Assembly: GCA_040218815.1 (NCBI GenBank)
Contig: JAVJQS010000007.1
Coordinates: 83,579-147,578, forward strand
DNA: 64,000 nt
Source of the DNA: JAVJQS01 sp040218815
GTDB taxonomy: Bacteria; Bacteroidota; Bacteroidia; Flavobacteriales_E; Vicingaceae
Direction of reading: 5' to 3'
In this document: piece by piece, positions 51,651-59,888 of the stretch
Layout of the letters: each line of letters opens with the position of its first letter
Position numbering within the stretch: the first letter of the stretch is position 1
Made by a program: the position numbers and the translations under genes
The notes under the pieces: model-generated
What the model saw: only the letters and a program-made list of their open reading frames with translations
The model's database searches: none
Told to the model about the DNA's origin: nothing

Positions 51651-54600
51651 TATTCTAGTTGATTAAAATACTCCGAAACTTTAAGTTTGTAAAAGCTATT
51701 AAAGCTTGGGGGTAAGGTTTTTAGAAGTTCAATTTCTTTTTCTTTTCGTTTATTATACTCAAAAATTGTTTTTGGGTTTCGATTAATTTCATCAGTAAAC
51801 TCTACAGCCTCTCTTTTTTCTTCTTTTTCCCTTTCACGCTCTGCCTTTTCAGACTGTAACAGACGTGTTAAAATTTCTTGCTGACGCAATAAAGTTTGAT
51901 TAGTTATCTGCTTATTAACCAGGTCTGTTTCCGTTTCTTCCATTAATTCTCCAATTTTTTTCAAACTTCCTCCACCATTACCATTACTTTCACCGATTTC
52001 TTCCTGCATTTCTTCAATCGCTTTCCTAAGCGCTGCTTGTTTTGCAGCCATTTGAGCTAGCTCTTTGCTCATACCCGCTTTGCCACCTTGACCAGGCTTA
52101 CCACTTCCTTTTTTTCCGCCTGGCTTTTCACCTTCCTCCATGGCTTTTTTCAAGGCTTCCATTTGTTTATTCAGTTGCTGTTGCATTTTTTTCATTCCTC
52201 CTTTACCTGAAGAAGGTTTTCCACCTCCAGGCTTTTCACAGTTACCTTTTCCTTGTTGCATTTGCATCTGCATTTGCATATTCTGGATAGCCTCATCCAA
52301 CAATAAGGCTAAATTATTGATTGATGTCATCGATAGTTGTTGTCTTGAATTCGCCAATGATGTTCTTCGTTCACCCAATTCATCAATTGCTTTTTCCATG
52401 TTGAAGTTAACACTAGAAATTTCTTTATTAATGATGCTTTTTAGTTGAATGACTCGTTTACTTAAAGCAAAAAGAGAGTCTTCTATGATTTTAGAATCAT
52501 CTTTAAGTTTTTTCTGCTCTTGAGCCAAACTCACATATTGTGGATCATTTTGATTGGTATTTTTTAATTGCTCCATCACTGCTTCCTGATCAAATGAAAG
52601 TTCAATCAAGTTTTCTAAAATAGCTCTTAAATCTTCGAGGTTTTCTGCATTTGCCTGAGATTGCATTTTGCTCTGCATGTCACTCAGTTTTTGAGAAAGC
52701 TCTTCCATTTTGCTTTCTGATTTTTGTTGCTTTTCAGAAGCGTTTTTCTTGTTTTTTTTAGAGAGCTCTTCTGAACTTTCTTTCATGTTCTTTTTGATCT
52801 CCTCCTCCATAGGTGAAGTGTCTTCCATTTTATTGGGCTCCTCCAATTCTTGGTTTTTTTTCTCAATGTCATCAAGTTTTTCGCTCAATTCTTCGAACTC
52901 TTTATTAAGCTCATCTTGCTCCTTTTTTAGGTCCTCTTCTTCACTTCTTTTTTCAAGTGACTCTTCTTTTAATTTTGCTTGATCTTCTTTTATTTCATCA
53001 AGCTTTTCTTTTGCCTCACTTAAATTTTTTTCTAACTCTAATTGTTTGAAAAGCTCTAAATTTCTATCCAACTCTTTTTCTAATTCATCATTACTTAATT
53101 CGATTTTTTCCAATGACTTTTGAAGCTCGTTTTTATTGAGCTTTTCCATCATTTTCTCCATTTCTTTCATCATCTCCTTCATTTCATCACTCATCACATT
53201 TTTAAAAAGCTCTTCTAATTGCTTTTGTTTTTCCAGAAGGGCTTCATCCTCGGGGGAGAACTCTTCTTGCATGCGATTGTTTTTTTCATTTTTTTGATTG
53301 ATCTTTTTTAATGACTCTTGGACCTTCTTTTGTTTTTCCAAGAGCGACTCCAGTTGCTTTTTCTCTTGAAAACCCATTTCCTTTTTAGTCAATAGCTTCT
53401 CTTTGAGATCCTCTAAGTCTTTCTTTATTTCTTTGGTGAGTTTTATGTTTTCGGTTAATTCTTTTTTTACCTCCTCGCTGGTTTTTTTGTTTTTTTCAAC
53501 TAGTTCGTCTTTAGTTGGAGCTTTAAATTCTTGTTTGCTTGTCCTCGCCGACTTACTCCCATTTACCCCATCATTGTCCCAAACTTCAAAGTAGTATTCT
53601 ACTCGATCTCCGGCTTTTAATTGAAATTGATTACTGTTCCAGGCATGGTAAAAATCAGTTTGTGGAAGCGACTTGTTAATAGGGATTTCTTCGCTAAAAG
53701 GTTTGCCAATGGAATCATTGATACCGATAAATTGAGCATGAAAGACAAGTCGACTAAATCCATAGTCATCTTTAACAAAACCTTTGAAGTAGCGCATCTT
53801 AGGATTCAAGGAGTCGTCTTTTGCATCAACTTCAATCGAAGGGCGTGAATCCTTGACCACATTTAAGTTGTAGTAGACCGTATCTTCAAATTGCAAGTAT
53901 TTATTAGATGTACTAATACCGTACTGTTGGCTATAATAAAACCTATCTCTAAATGTGAACTCATTTTCAGCGCTTTGCGCCAAATTGATTGCTGAATCCT
54001 TAGTTATAAAAATAAGCTCATCTGTTTCAACCGTCCTAAACAACCACTTAACTTGGGTGCCCTCTGGAATAACCAAGTCTCCTGTATTGTTAATAGTCTG
54101 GTTCTTTTTATTTATGTAAGCAGGATAATCTATTAAAATTGAAAAATCAACCAGCAAAGGTTTTGGTTGGACCTTTAGGATATAGCTTTTTGAAGTGAAT
54201 TCACCATCTGAAAAATTAAACTCAACATTTTCTTGAACATTTTTAAAACTATACTGAAAGCTATCTTGACTTTTTTTATTCATTAAAAATTGCTGATCTG
54301 CATACTGAATATTTAAGCTGTTAGGCAACTCCTGTCCTTCAACAGAGATTAAAATAGTGTAATCTCCATTTTTATAGGCGTGGAGTTTTTTATTTTCAAT
54401 GGTTACTTTATAGGGAGCCATCGGTACAAACTCTTGAGTATGGGCAACCAAGCGATTCGTGCTTTCAGTGATTATTTTAGAATCAACTACTGCTATTACT
54501 ATTATCAATGTTGTGGGGACTACCAAATACTTCAAGTATTTTTTGTTTTCCCCTAAGTTGATTGCTAAACTAAATGGTATCGGAGAGAGCTCATTAATTT

Positions 54601-55003
54601 TTTGGTTGATGCTGGCGTTAATAAGGTCAGATGAATTATTACTCTGCTGCTCTTTAAGTTGCAACACATTAAATAGCTTGTCATTGATTTGGTTAAAGTG
54701 TTTTCCTATTATAGTTGCAGCTTGCTCATTTGAAATTCTCTTGCCAAATGAAAATAATTTTACAGTAGGCTTGACAATTAAAAACAAAAAGACAATTCCC
54801 GTTAAAATGGAATAGCTATAAAACAGTCCTGTTCTAACAGCAGTATTAAAGCGACCTACATATTCAATAAGCACTATGCTGATAAAGAGAGCTATCAACA
54901 AACTAATGAAGATAATTAATCCTTTAATCAGCTGATTTGTATAGTACTTGCGAATAAACTCATCCAGTTTATTTAGAAGAAGTTGATAGTTGTTTTCTGG
55001 CAT
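51650..55003 (-). CDS. DUF4175-type membrane protein with long charged coiled coils
   Basis: 1117 residues. Two N-terminal helices (about 22-45 and 52-72) and a third around 160-180 anchor the protein. Residues ~190-490 form beta-rich domains (IDYPAYINKKNQTI, DDYGFSRLVFHAQF, VEYYFEVWDNDGVNGSKSART). A very long Lys/Glu/Gln-rich coiled coil follows (about 500-830), then Met/Gln-rich and Gly/Lys-rich low-complexity parts (MQMQMQMQQGKG near 900). This is the DUF4175 pattern known from Bacteroidota and proteobacteria, of unknown function and probably envelope-associated. It shares one base with the next gene, so the two may act together. Confidence 0.75.
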   Translation of the reverse strand: MPENNYQLLLNKLDEFIRKYYTNQLIKGLIIFISLLIALFISIVLIEYVGRFNTAVRTGLFYSYSILTGIVFLFLIVKPTVKLFSFGKRISNEQAATIIGKHFNQINDKLFNVLQLKEQQSNNSSDLINASINQKINELSPIPFSLAINLGENKKYLKYLVVPTTLIIVIAVVDSKIITESTNRLVAHTQEFVPMAPYKVTIENKKLHAYKNGDYTILISVEGQELPNSLNIQYADQQFLMNKKSQDSFQYSFKNVQENVEFNFSDGEFTSKSYILKVQPKPLLVDFSILIDYPAYINKKNQTINNTGDLVIPEGTQVKWLFRTVETDELIFITKDSAINLAQSAENEFTFRDRFYYSQQYGISTSNKYLQFEDTVYYNLNVVKDSRPSIEVDAKDDSLNPKMRYFKGFVKDDYGFSRLVFHAQFIGINDSIGKPFSEEIPINKSLPQTDFYHAWNSNQFQLKAGDRVEYYFEVWDNDGVNGSKSARTSKQEFKAPTKDELVEKNKKTSEEVKKELTENIKLTKEIKKDLEDLKEKLLTKKEMGFQEKKQLESLLEKQKKVQESLKKINQKNEKNNRMQEEFSPEDEALLEKQKQLEELFKNVMSDEMKEMMKEMEKMMEKLNKNELQKSLEKIELSNDELEKELDRNLELFKQLELEKNLSEAKEKLDEIKEDQAKLKEESLEKRSEEEDLKKEQDELNKEFEELSEKLDDIEKKNQELEEPNKMEDTSPMEEEIKKNMKESSEELSKKNKKNASEKQQKSESKMEELSQKLSDMQSKMQSQANAENLEDLRAILENLIELSFDQEAVMEQLKNTNQNDPQYVSLAQEQKKLKDDSKIIEDSLFALSKRVIQLKSIINKEISSVNFNMEKAIDELGERRTSLANSRQQLSMTSINNLALLLDEAIQNMQMQMQMQQGKGNCEKPGGGKPSSGKGGMKKMQQQLNKQMEALKKAMEEGEKPGGKKGSGKPGQGGKAGMSKELAQMAAKQAALRKAIEEMQEEIGESNGNGGGSLKKIGELMEETETDLVNKQITNQTLLRQQEILTRLLQSEKAEREREKEEKREAVEFTDEINRNPKTIFEYNKRKEKEIELLKTLPPSFNSFYKLKVSEYFNQLE

Positions 55004-55066
55004 TAATGAAGCTCCCTTGTCTAATTTTGAACTACTTGATTTTAACCTATGAAGGTAAGAAAAAGT

Positions 55067-55945
55067 TTAATGCGAAAAACGGATGAGATTACCTAATGCT
55101 AATTTCTTAGAATTTTTGGATTTTAAACCCAAAATAGCGGCCTCATATTTTTTAGGAAAACTCCGATTAGCATCTAAAAGTGATTTTAAATCCATCATTG
55201 GAAGTTTGGGCGAGTAGGTATTTAAAACGAAAAAGTGCTGTTCAAGATCTAGAATTTGGACCGATTGTTCCAGTAGTCCTTTTAAGTCTTTTTCTAGTAT
55301 CCATTTTTCTTTTTTACTGCCATAGCCGAAAGCAGGTGGGTCCATAACTATGCCATGGTACTTGTCTCCTCTACGAATAGATTTTTGCACAAACTTACGT
55401 GCATCCTCCAATATCCAACGGATGGTATCTTGTTGGTTTGTTGCTGCATTTTCTCTTCCCCAATTGAGCACTTGCTTCACAGAGTCTACATTGGTAACTA
55501 AAGCGCCACTTGCTGCGGCAACAATACTCGCAGCTCCAGTATAGGCAAAAAGATTCAGCACTTTTTTCTCTCCTTTGATGCCTGAAAGTTGGGATTGAAT
55601 AAAATTCCAGTTTTCAGCTTGCTCGGGAAAAATTCCAATGTGCTTAAAAGCCGTCAACTTTAAGTTGAAGCCTAGGGATACATTTTTATGTTGATAGTTG
55701 ATGCTCCACTCAGTAGGGGCTGAACTTTGTTTGATCCACTCTCCTGTTTTTCCTTTTTCTTCTTTAAAGTACCAATCTGCTTTTTCCCAACTTGTCGTTG
55801 GAAGCAGCGGACTGCTCTTGGCCTCAATTTCAGGCCGATCAAGAATTACTTCTCCAAAACGTTCTAGTTTCCGAAAATTTCCAGCATCTAAAAATTCATA
55901 GTCGAGGCCAGCATTGGGCAAAAGAAAAGTGCACTTGTTTTTCAT
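55067..55945 (-). CDS. SAM-dependent methyltransferase, RlmI-like
   Basis: 292 residues. An N-terminal region with EWSINYQHKNVSLGFNLKL precedes the class I SAM core: KVLNLFAYTGAASIVAAASGA, then IVMDPPAFGYGSKKEKW, whose DPP motif is typical of RNA m5C and m2G methyltransferases (PF10672 group). The target is probably 23S rRNA, unconfirmed. It is divergent from gltX. The minus-strand run from 55945 down to 39083 and the plus-strand run from 56079 meet here. Confidence 0.8.
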   Translation of the reverse strand: MKNKCTFLLPNAGLDYEFLDAGNFRKLERFGEVILDRPEIEAKSSPLLPTTSWEKADWYFKEEKGKTGEWIKQSSAPTEWSINYQHKNVSLGFNLKLTAFKHIGIFPEQAENWNFIQSQLSGIKGEKKVLNLFAYTGAASIVAAASGALVTNVDSVKQVLNWGRENAATNQQDTIRWILEDARKFVQKSIRRGDKYHGIVMDPPAFGYGSKKEKWILEKDLKGLLEQSVQILDLEQHFFVLNTYSPKLPMMDLKSLLDANRSFPKKYEAAILGLKSKNSKKLALGNLIRFSH

Positions 55946-56047
55946 AAAATGGAGTACAGTAGCGTAAAATCTGACTTTAAAGTGAGAAAAATAGCGTATT
56001 TACAACAGATTGATTGCAAACTTAATAAATATGGTCACTTTAAATTT

Positions 56048-56055
56048 TACCTTTG
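56048..56055 (+). promoter_or_regulatory. Bacteroidota -7 box (TACCTTTG) of gltX
   Basis: TACCTTTGC matches the TAnnTTTG consensus and ends 23 bases before the ATG at 56079. It excludes an in-frame upstream codon at 56010 as start. Confidence 0.55.
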
Positions 56056-56078
56056 CAGCCTTAAAATTTTATAGTACG

Positions 56079-57617
56079 ATGGATAGAAAAGTAAGAGTAA
56101 GATTTGCACCAAGCCCAACAGGACCTTTGCATATGGGTGGAGTAAGAACTGCATTATACAACTACTTGTTTGCCAAGAAACACGATGGAGACTTTTTATT
56201 GCGCATAGAAGATACAGATCAAACGCGTTATGTTGAAGGTGCAGAGGCCTACATTCAAGAAGCCTTAAAGTGGTGTGGTATCTTACCAAATGAAGGCCAA
56301 GGGTATGGTGGAGATGTGGGACCATACAAGCAATCTGAACGAAAGGAGCAGGACCTATACCGCAAATATGCGCAGCAATTGCTAGATGAAGACAAGGCGT
56401 ATTATGCATTTGATACACCAGAAGAGTTGGAGCAAATGCGCGAAGACTTGAAGAAAGCTGGAGTGGCAGCGCCACAATACAACGCAATTAGCAGAATGCG
56501 CATGAAAAATTCAGTTTCACTTTCAACAGAAGAAGTTGAAAAGAGAATTGCCAATGGAGACCCCTATGTGATTCGCATAAAAATTCCACGCAACGAAGAA
56601 ATAAAGTTTAAAGACATGATTCGCGGCTGGGTATCTGTGCATTCATCAAATTTAGACGATAAGGTTTTATACAAATCAGACGGGATGCCAACTTATCACT
56701 TGGCAAATATTGTAGATGATCACTTGATGAACATCACACATGTTATCCGTGGTGAAGAGTGGTTGCCATCTGCGCCAATGCACGTTTATTTATATGAAGC
56801 ATTTGGTTGGGAAAATACACGACCTGAGTTTGCGCATTTACCTTTATTGCTTAAGCCCGATGGCAATGGTAAGTTGAGCAAAAGAGATGGAGACCGTTTG
56901 GGCTTTCCTGTATTTCCTTTGGAGTGGCAAGACCCAGAAACAAAAGAAGTTTCTTCAGGTTATCGCGAAAAAGGATATTTTCCTGAGGCATTCGTGAATA
57001 TACTGGCCTTCTTAGGTTGGAATCCTGGAACTAACCAAGAAGTGTTCAGCATGGAAGAATTGATTGAATCATTTTCTTTTGAGCGTGTCGGAAAGGCTGG
57101 TGCAAAATATGACCCTGACAAAGCAAGATGGTTTAACCAACAATATTTGCGCTCAAAAAGCAATGAGGCCATTGCCGATGAATTATTGGCCTTTCACGAC
57201 GAGATAGAAGAAATAAAGCAAGTTGAAAAGCCATACTTAGCTGAAGTTTGTGGATTAATGAAAGAGCGAGCTACATTTTTAGCCGATATTCCGCGAGAAG
57301 GAGCTTATTTATTCCACCCTGCAGATGACTTTGATGAAAAAACGGTTCGGAAGAAATGGAAAGAAGACAGTGCAGGGCTGATGGAAGAATGGGCAGATGA
57401 ACTCGAAAGCTTGAATGAATTTACAGCTGAAAAAGTAGAAGAAAGTTTCAAAAGCTTTTTAGAAAAGAAGGAGTTAGGTATTGGGAGAGTACTTCCACTT
57501 TTTAGATTATTATTAACAGGACAAGGTATGGGGCCTTCAATGTTTGCGATTGCAGCATTGTTGGGTAAAGAAGAAAGCTTGAAGCGCATGAAAAACGGAA
57601 TCTCAACTCTAGGATAA
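56079..57617 (+). CDS. gltX: Glutamyl-tRNA synthetase
   Basis: 512 residues from ATG 56079. The class I HIGH motif is PSPTGPLHMGG, LLRIEDTDQTRYVEGAEAYI follows, and the KMSKS-equivalent is KLSKRDGDR near residue 270. The C-terminal helical anticodon domain is complete. It charges tRNA-Glu and, since gatA is present, may charge tRNA-Gln as a misacylated intermediate. Its stop overlaps the folB start by one base (TAATG). Confidence 0.95.
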   Translation: MDRKVRVRFAPSPTGPLHMGGVRTALYNYLFAKKHDGDFLLRIEDTDQTRYVEGAEAYIQEALKWCGILPNEGQGYGGDVGPYKQSERKEQDLYRKYAQQLLDEDKAYYAFDTPEELEQMREDLKKAGVAAPQYNAISRMRMKNSVSLSTEEVEKRIANGDPYVIRIKIPRNEEIKFKDMIRGWVSVHSSNLDDKVLYKSDGMPTYHLANIVDDHLMNITHVIRGEEWLPSAPMHVYLYEAFGWENTRPEFAHLPLLLKPDGNGKLSKRDGDRLGFPVFPLEWQDPETKEVSSGYREKGYFPEAFVNILAFLGWNPGTNQEVFSMEELIESFSFERVGKAGAKYDPDKARWFNQQYLRSKSNEAIADELLAFHDEIEEIKQVEKPYLAEVCGLMKERATFLADIPREGAYLFHPADDFDEKTVRKKWKEDSAGLMEEWADELESLNEFTAEKVEESFKSFLEKKELGIGRVLPLFRLLLTGQGMGPSMFAIAALLGKEESLKRMKNGISTLG

Positions 57618-57967
57618 TGCACAAAGTACTTTTAGAAAACATGATGTTCCACGCCAAGCACGGTGTTTTCGAAGAAGAGACTACTATTGGAGGGTCCTTT
57701 GAGGTGAATTTGGAAATGGAAACTGACTTTAGTAAGGCTATGGAGACGGATCAACTGGAGGGAACGATTGATTATTCAAGAGTGTATGAGTTGATCGAGC
57801 AAGAAATGAATGTTCCGAGTAAGTTGCTTGAACATTTAGCAAAAAGGATTTTAGATGTGCTTTATGAGAATTTTACAACAATTCAGTATATCAGGCTCAA
57901 AATAAGTAAGATGAACCCACCAATTAATGGAGAGGTGGAGCGTGTTAGCATTGTAATTGAGGAATAG
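57617..57967 (+). CDS. folB: Dihydroneopterin aldolase
   Basis: 116 residues, the usual length. Signature blocks are FHAKHGVFEEE near residues 11-21 (with the active-site Glu), TIDYSRVYELIEQ, LLEHLAKRILDVL and the late MNPPINGEVERVSIVI. It converts 7,8-dihydroneopterin to 6-hydroxymethyl-dihydropterin and glycolaldehyde in folate synthesis. Overlap with gltX by one base implies coupled translation. tRNA-Cys follows after 56 bases. Confidence 0.92.
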   Translation: MHKVLLENMMFHAKHGVFEEETTIGGSFEVNLEMETDFSKAMETDQLEGTIDYSRVYELIEQEMNVPSKLLEHLAKRILDVLYENFTTIQYIRLKISKMNPPINGEVERVSIVIEE

Positions 57968-58023
57968 CAGTAAAGTTGTTGAATATAGCATTGAATTCCT
58001 TAATTTTGAAGTCGCCAAAAATT

Positions 58024-58094
58024 GGTCACGTGGCCGAGTGGTTAGGCAGCGGTCTGCAAAACCGCGTACAGCGGTTCAAATCCGCTCGTGACCT
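58024..58094 (+). tRNA. tRNA-Cys (anticodon GCA)
   Basis: 71 bases. The acceptor stem GGTCACG/CGTGACC is perfect, anticodon stem GCGGT/ACCGC with loop CTGCAAA gives anticodon GCA, and the T stem GCGGT.../ATCCGC is intact. Discriminator base T is the expected identity element of tRNA-Cys. CCA is not encoded. Confidence 0.95.
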
Positions 58095-58356
58095 CAATAA
58101 AAAGTGAAGCCCAACGAAAGTTGGGCTTTTCTTGTATTTAATAGGCAGCAAGTTTACTTGCAAGCCTCTTAAATACAAGAAAAGAGCTGCAAAGCAGCCT
58201 TCACTTTTTATTGAAGCAGCATTTAACGTTCATCGGATGGACGAAGTCAATCCGCTAAGTTTACTTGCAAGCCTCTTAAATACAAGAAAAGAGCTGCAAA
58301 GCAGCCTTCACTTTTTATTGAAGCAGCATTTAACGAAAACGGATGGACGAAGTCAA
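58094..58356. repeat. Mirror-image terminator scaffolds with a 107-bp tandem repeat
   Basis: The terminator region 58094-58140 has flanks of 16 and 15 bases that reappear, perfectly inverted, at 58170-58214 and again at 58277-58321, while the central hairpin is changed (GCCCAAC/GTTGGGC versus AGCTGC/GCAGC). The two inverted copies belong to a direct tandem repeat of period 107 (58150-58256 and 58257-58356). GCAAG-TTTA-CTTGC and CGGAT...ATCCG (58234-58254) hairpins lie inside. Function unknown; not coding. Confidence 0.75.
58106..58131 (+). terminator. Rho-independent terminator of tRNA-Cys
   Basis: Stem AAGCCCAAC / GTTGGGCTT with a GAAA tetraloop (58107-58128), followed by TTC and a T-rich tail. 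It lies 12 bases after the tRNA. Confidence 0.85.
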
Positions 58357-58640
58357 CCTATTTAAATCAGAAATATAAAAGTTGAAACCTGAAAGGAATT
58401 TTTGCTGACGCAAAAATAGTTGTAAGTGTTGTTATTTGCTCACAAGCGAAAAATGGACATAAAAAACCAGCACGCAGTGCATATTGCAAAGTATTGCCTG
58501 CCCGCCGAAGAGGAACGAAGGAAGGAAGCAGCATTTTAAATTAGCCATTCCGTTTACAACATTTAAAATTGAATCATTGAACTTAGCAATAAAACAGTAT
58601 TTATTTTGTTAAGCTCATAAAAAAAACCTACTATTATTAT
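58357..58640. other. Intergenic stretch with decayed repeat
   Basis: 284 bases without a coding region. A third, degenerate copy of the repeat motif GAAGCAGCATTT lies near 58528, and a GC-rich patch (about 58499-58525) differs from the AT-rich surroundings, so it may be a remnant of the array. A promoter for 58641 must lie near its end; none is clear. Confidence 0.35.
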
Positions 58641-59285
58641 ATGGGATCTCATGCTTCGAAACTTGTCCTAGTTTGCACGATTTTAATCTTTTTTACTAGC
58701 TGTTATAAAGAAAGAGAGACTTCATACCCTCCAGAATATAAGTTAGGAGATGTAGAATTAAGTAAGACGGAACGCAATTTTCTGCCTTACCAGTTAGGTG
58801 ATACCATTATCTTTAAAGATTCATTGGGGAAGAGTCAATTATTTGCAGTTGAATCTAAATTAACATTTCTTCCTAGGTACTATAAAAATGAGCCAGCTAG
58901 TAATTTAATTGAATATTACGATGTAGAAGTTCAACAAACACTACTAACAGATGGTAAGGGCAATAGCTTTGGATTTGAACTAGTTCCTCCTTTACCAGCC
59001 AACCTTACAAAAAATAATATTAATAAGAACCAATTCAATATTAGTTTTCGGATGCAAGGAGCTAGCTCCAACTTCTTTAGTAGCTACATAGATACTACGG
59101 ATTTTTATTTTGACTTTAATGGTGTTTCAATTCCATTTTATCCTAGCATTACGATTCTAAATAAGACTTTCAATAATGTTTATGAACTATCTAATAGCCT
59201 GCCTGGGTTAATTTACTATAATATTAATTTAGGAATTGTTGGTTATAAAACAGGCGATAATACTACTTGGTATTTAGATATTTAG
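58641..59285 (+). CDS. Hypothetical lipoprotein
   Basis: 214 residues with a lipoprotein signal peptide whose lipobox ends IFFTSC (Cys21). The mature part is beta-rich with no recognised domain (FLPYQLGDTIIFKDSLGKSQLF, then several Tyr/Asn-rich strands). No close family came to mind. It is separated by 12 bases from the amidotransferase, but a functional link is not evident. It is probably a surface or periplasmic lipoprotein. Confidence 0.65.
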   Translation: MGSHASKLVLVCTILIFFTSCYKERETSYPPEYKLGDVELSKTERNFLPYQLGDTIIFKDSLGKSQLFAVESKLTFLPRYYKNEPASNLIEYYDVEVQQTLLTDGKGNSFGFELVPPLPANLTKNNINKNQFNISFRMQGASSNFFSSYIDTTDFYFDFNGVSIPFYPSITILNKTFNNVYELSNSLPGLIYYNINLGIVGYKTGDNTTWYLDI

Positions 59286-59297
59286 TTTTAAAATGTT

Positions 59298-59888
59298 ATG
59301 CCCAACATTCTTCTCATCGACAATTACGATTCTTTCACCTATAACCTCTTTCATTATTTGGAAGAGTTGTCTGATGATGAGGTAGAGGTAATTCGGAATG
59401 ATGAGTTAGAACTGGATCAAATAGACGAATATCAAGCTATTGTAATTTCCCCAGGGCCTGGGCTTCCTTCATCTTCAGGTAAATTAATGGAATTTTTAGA
59501 AAGATTCGCTCACAAAAAGAAGATTTTGGGAATTTGCCTTGGTCAACAAGCTATAGCAGAGCATTTCGGGATGCGATTAAAAAATTTGAACCAAGTTGTT
59601 CACGGTCAAGCTAAAAGAGTAAGAGTAATCTCAGGCAAGGACGTTTTATTTAAAAAATTACCTGCTACTTTTAATGTAGGGCGCTATCATTCTTGGGTCA
59701 TAGAGCCGTCAAGCTTAAGTCCCGATTTTGAGGTAACTTCTTTTGATGATGACAATAACATCATGTCTATTGCCCATAAGTCACTTCCACTAATGGCAGT
59801 TCAGTTCCACCCAGAAAGTGTATTAACGGAATATGGGAAAGAGATGATGAAAAATTGGTTGGAGAGCAAACCTACAACTCAAACTTAA
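59298..59888 (+). CDS. pabA: Anthranilate/aminodeoxychorismate synthase component II (glutamine amidotransferase)
   Basis: 196 residues of the class I amidotransferase type: LLIDNYDSFTYNLFHYLEE at the start, SPGPGLPS, nucleophile Cys80 in LGICLGQQAIAEHFG, and the His171/Glu173 dyad in AVQFHPESVL. It produces ammonia for anthranilate (TrpG) or 4-amino-4-deoxychorismate (PabA) synthesis; without component I in the window, PabA and TrpG cannot be told apart. The last 17 bases overlap the convergent aldehyde dehydrogenase gene. Confidence 0.85.
   Translation: MPNILLIDNYDSFTYNLFHYLEELSDDEVEVIRNDELELDQIDEYQAIVISPGPGLPSSSGKLMEFLERFAHKKKILGICLGQQAIAEHFGMRLKNLNQVVHGQAKRVRVISGKDVLFKKLPATFNVGRYHSWVIEPSSLSPDFEVTSFDDDNNIMSIAHKSLPLMAVQFHPESVLTEYGKEMMKNWLESKPTTQT

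Noticed and set aside
52710..52982. Several Ser/Phe-rich plus-strand open frames across the DUF4175 gene
   Set aside because: They are antisense images of its Glu/Lys-rich coiled coil; no signals or homology.
56010..56078. N-terminal extension of GltX
   Set aside because: The -7 box TACCTTTG lies inside it, and MDRKVRVRFAPSPTG is the normal start.
58024..58040. CACGTGG core resembling parS
   Set aside because: It is the acceptor and D-arm of tRNA-Cys and matches only the central seven bases of parS.
58132..58365. An open frame of 77 codons overlapping the repeat array
   Set aside because: It simply reads through the two tandem copies, has no recognisable start context or homologue, and each repeat contributes the same residues; it is non-coding repeat DNA.
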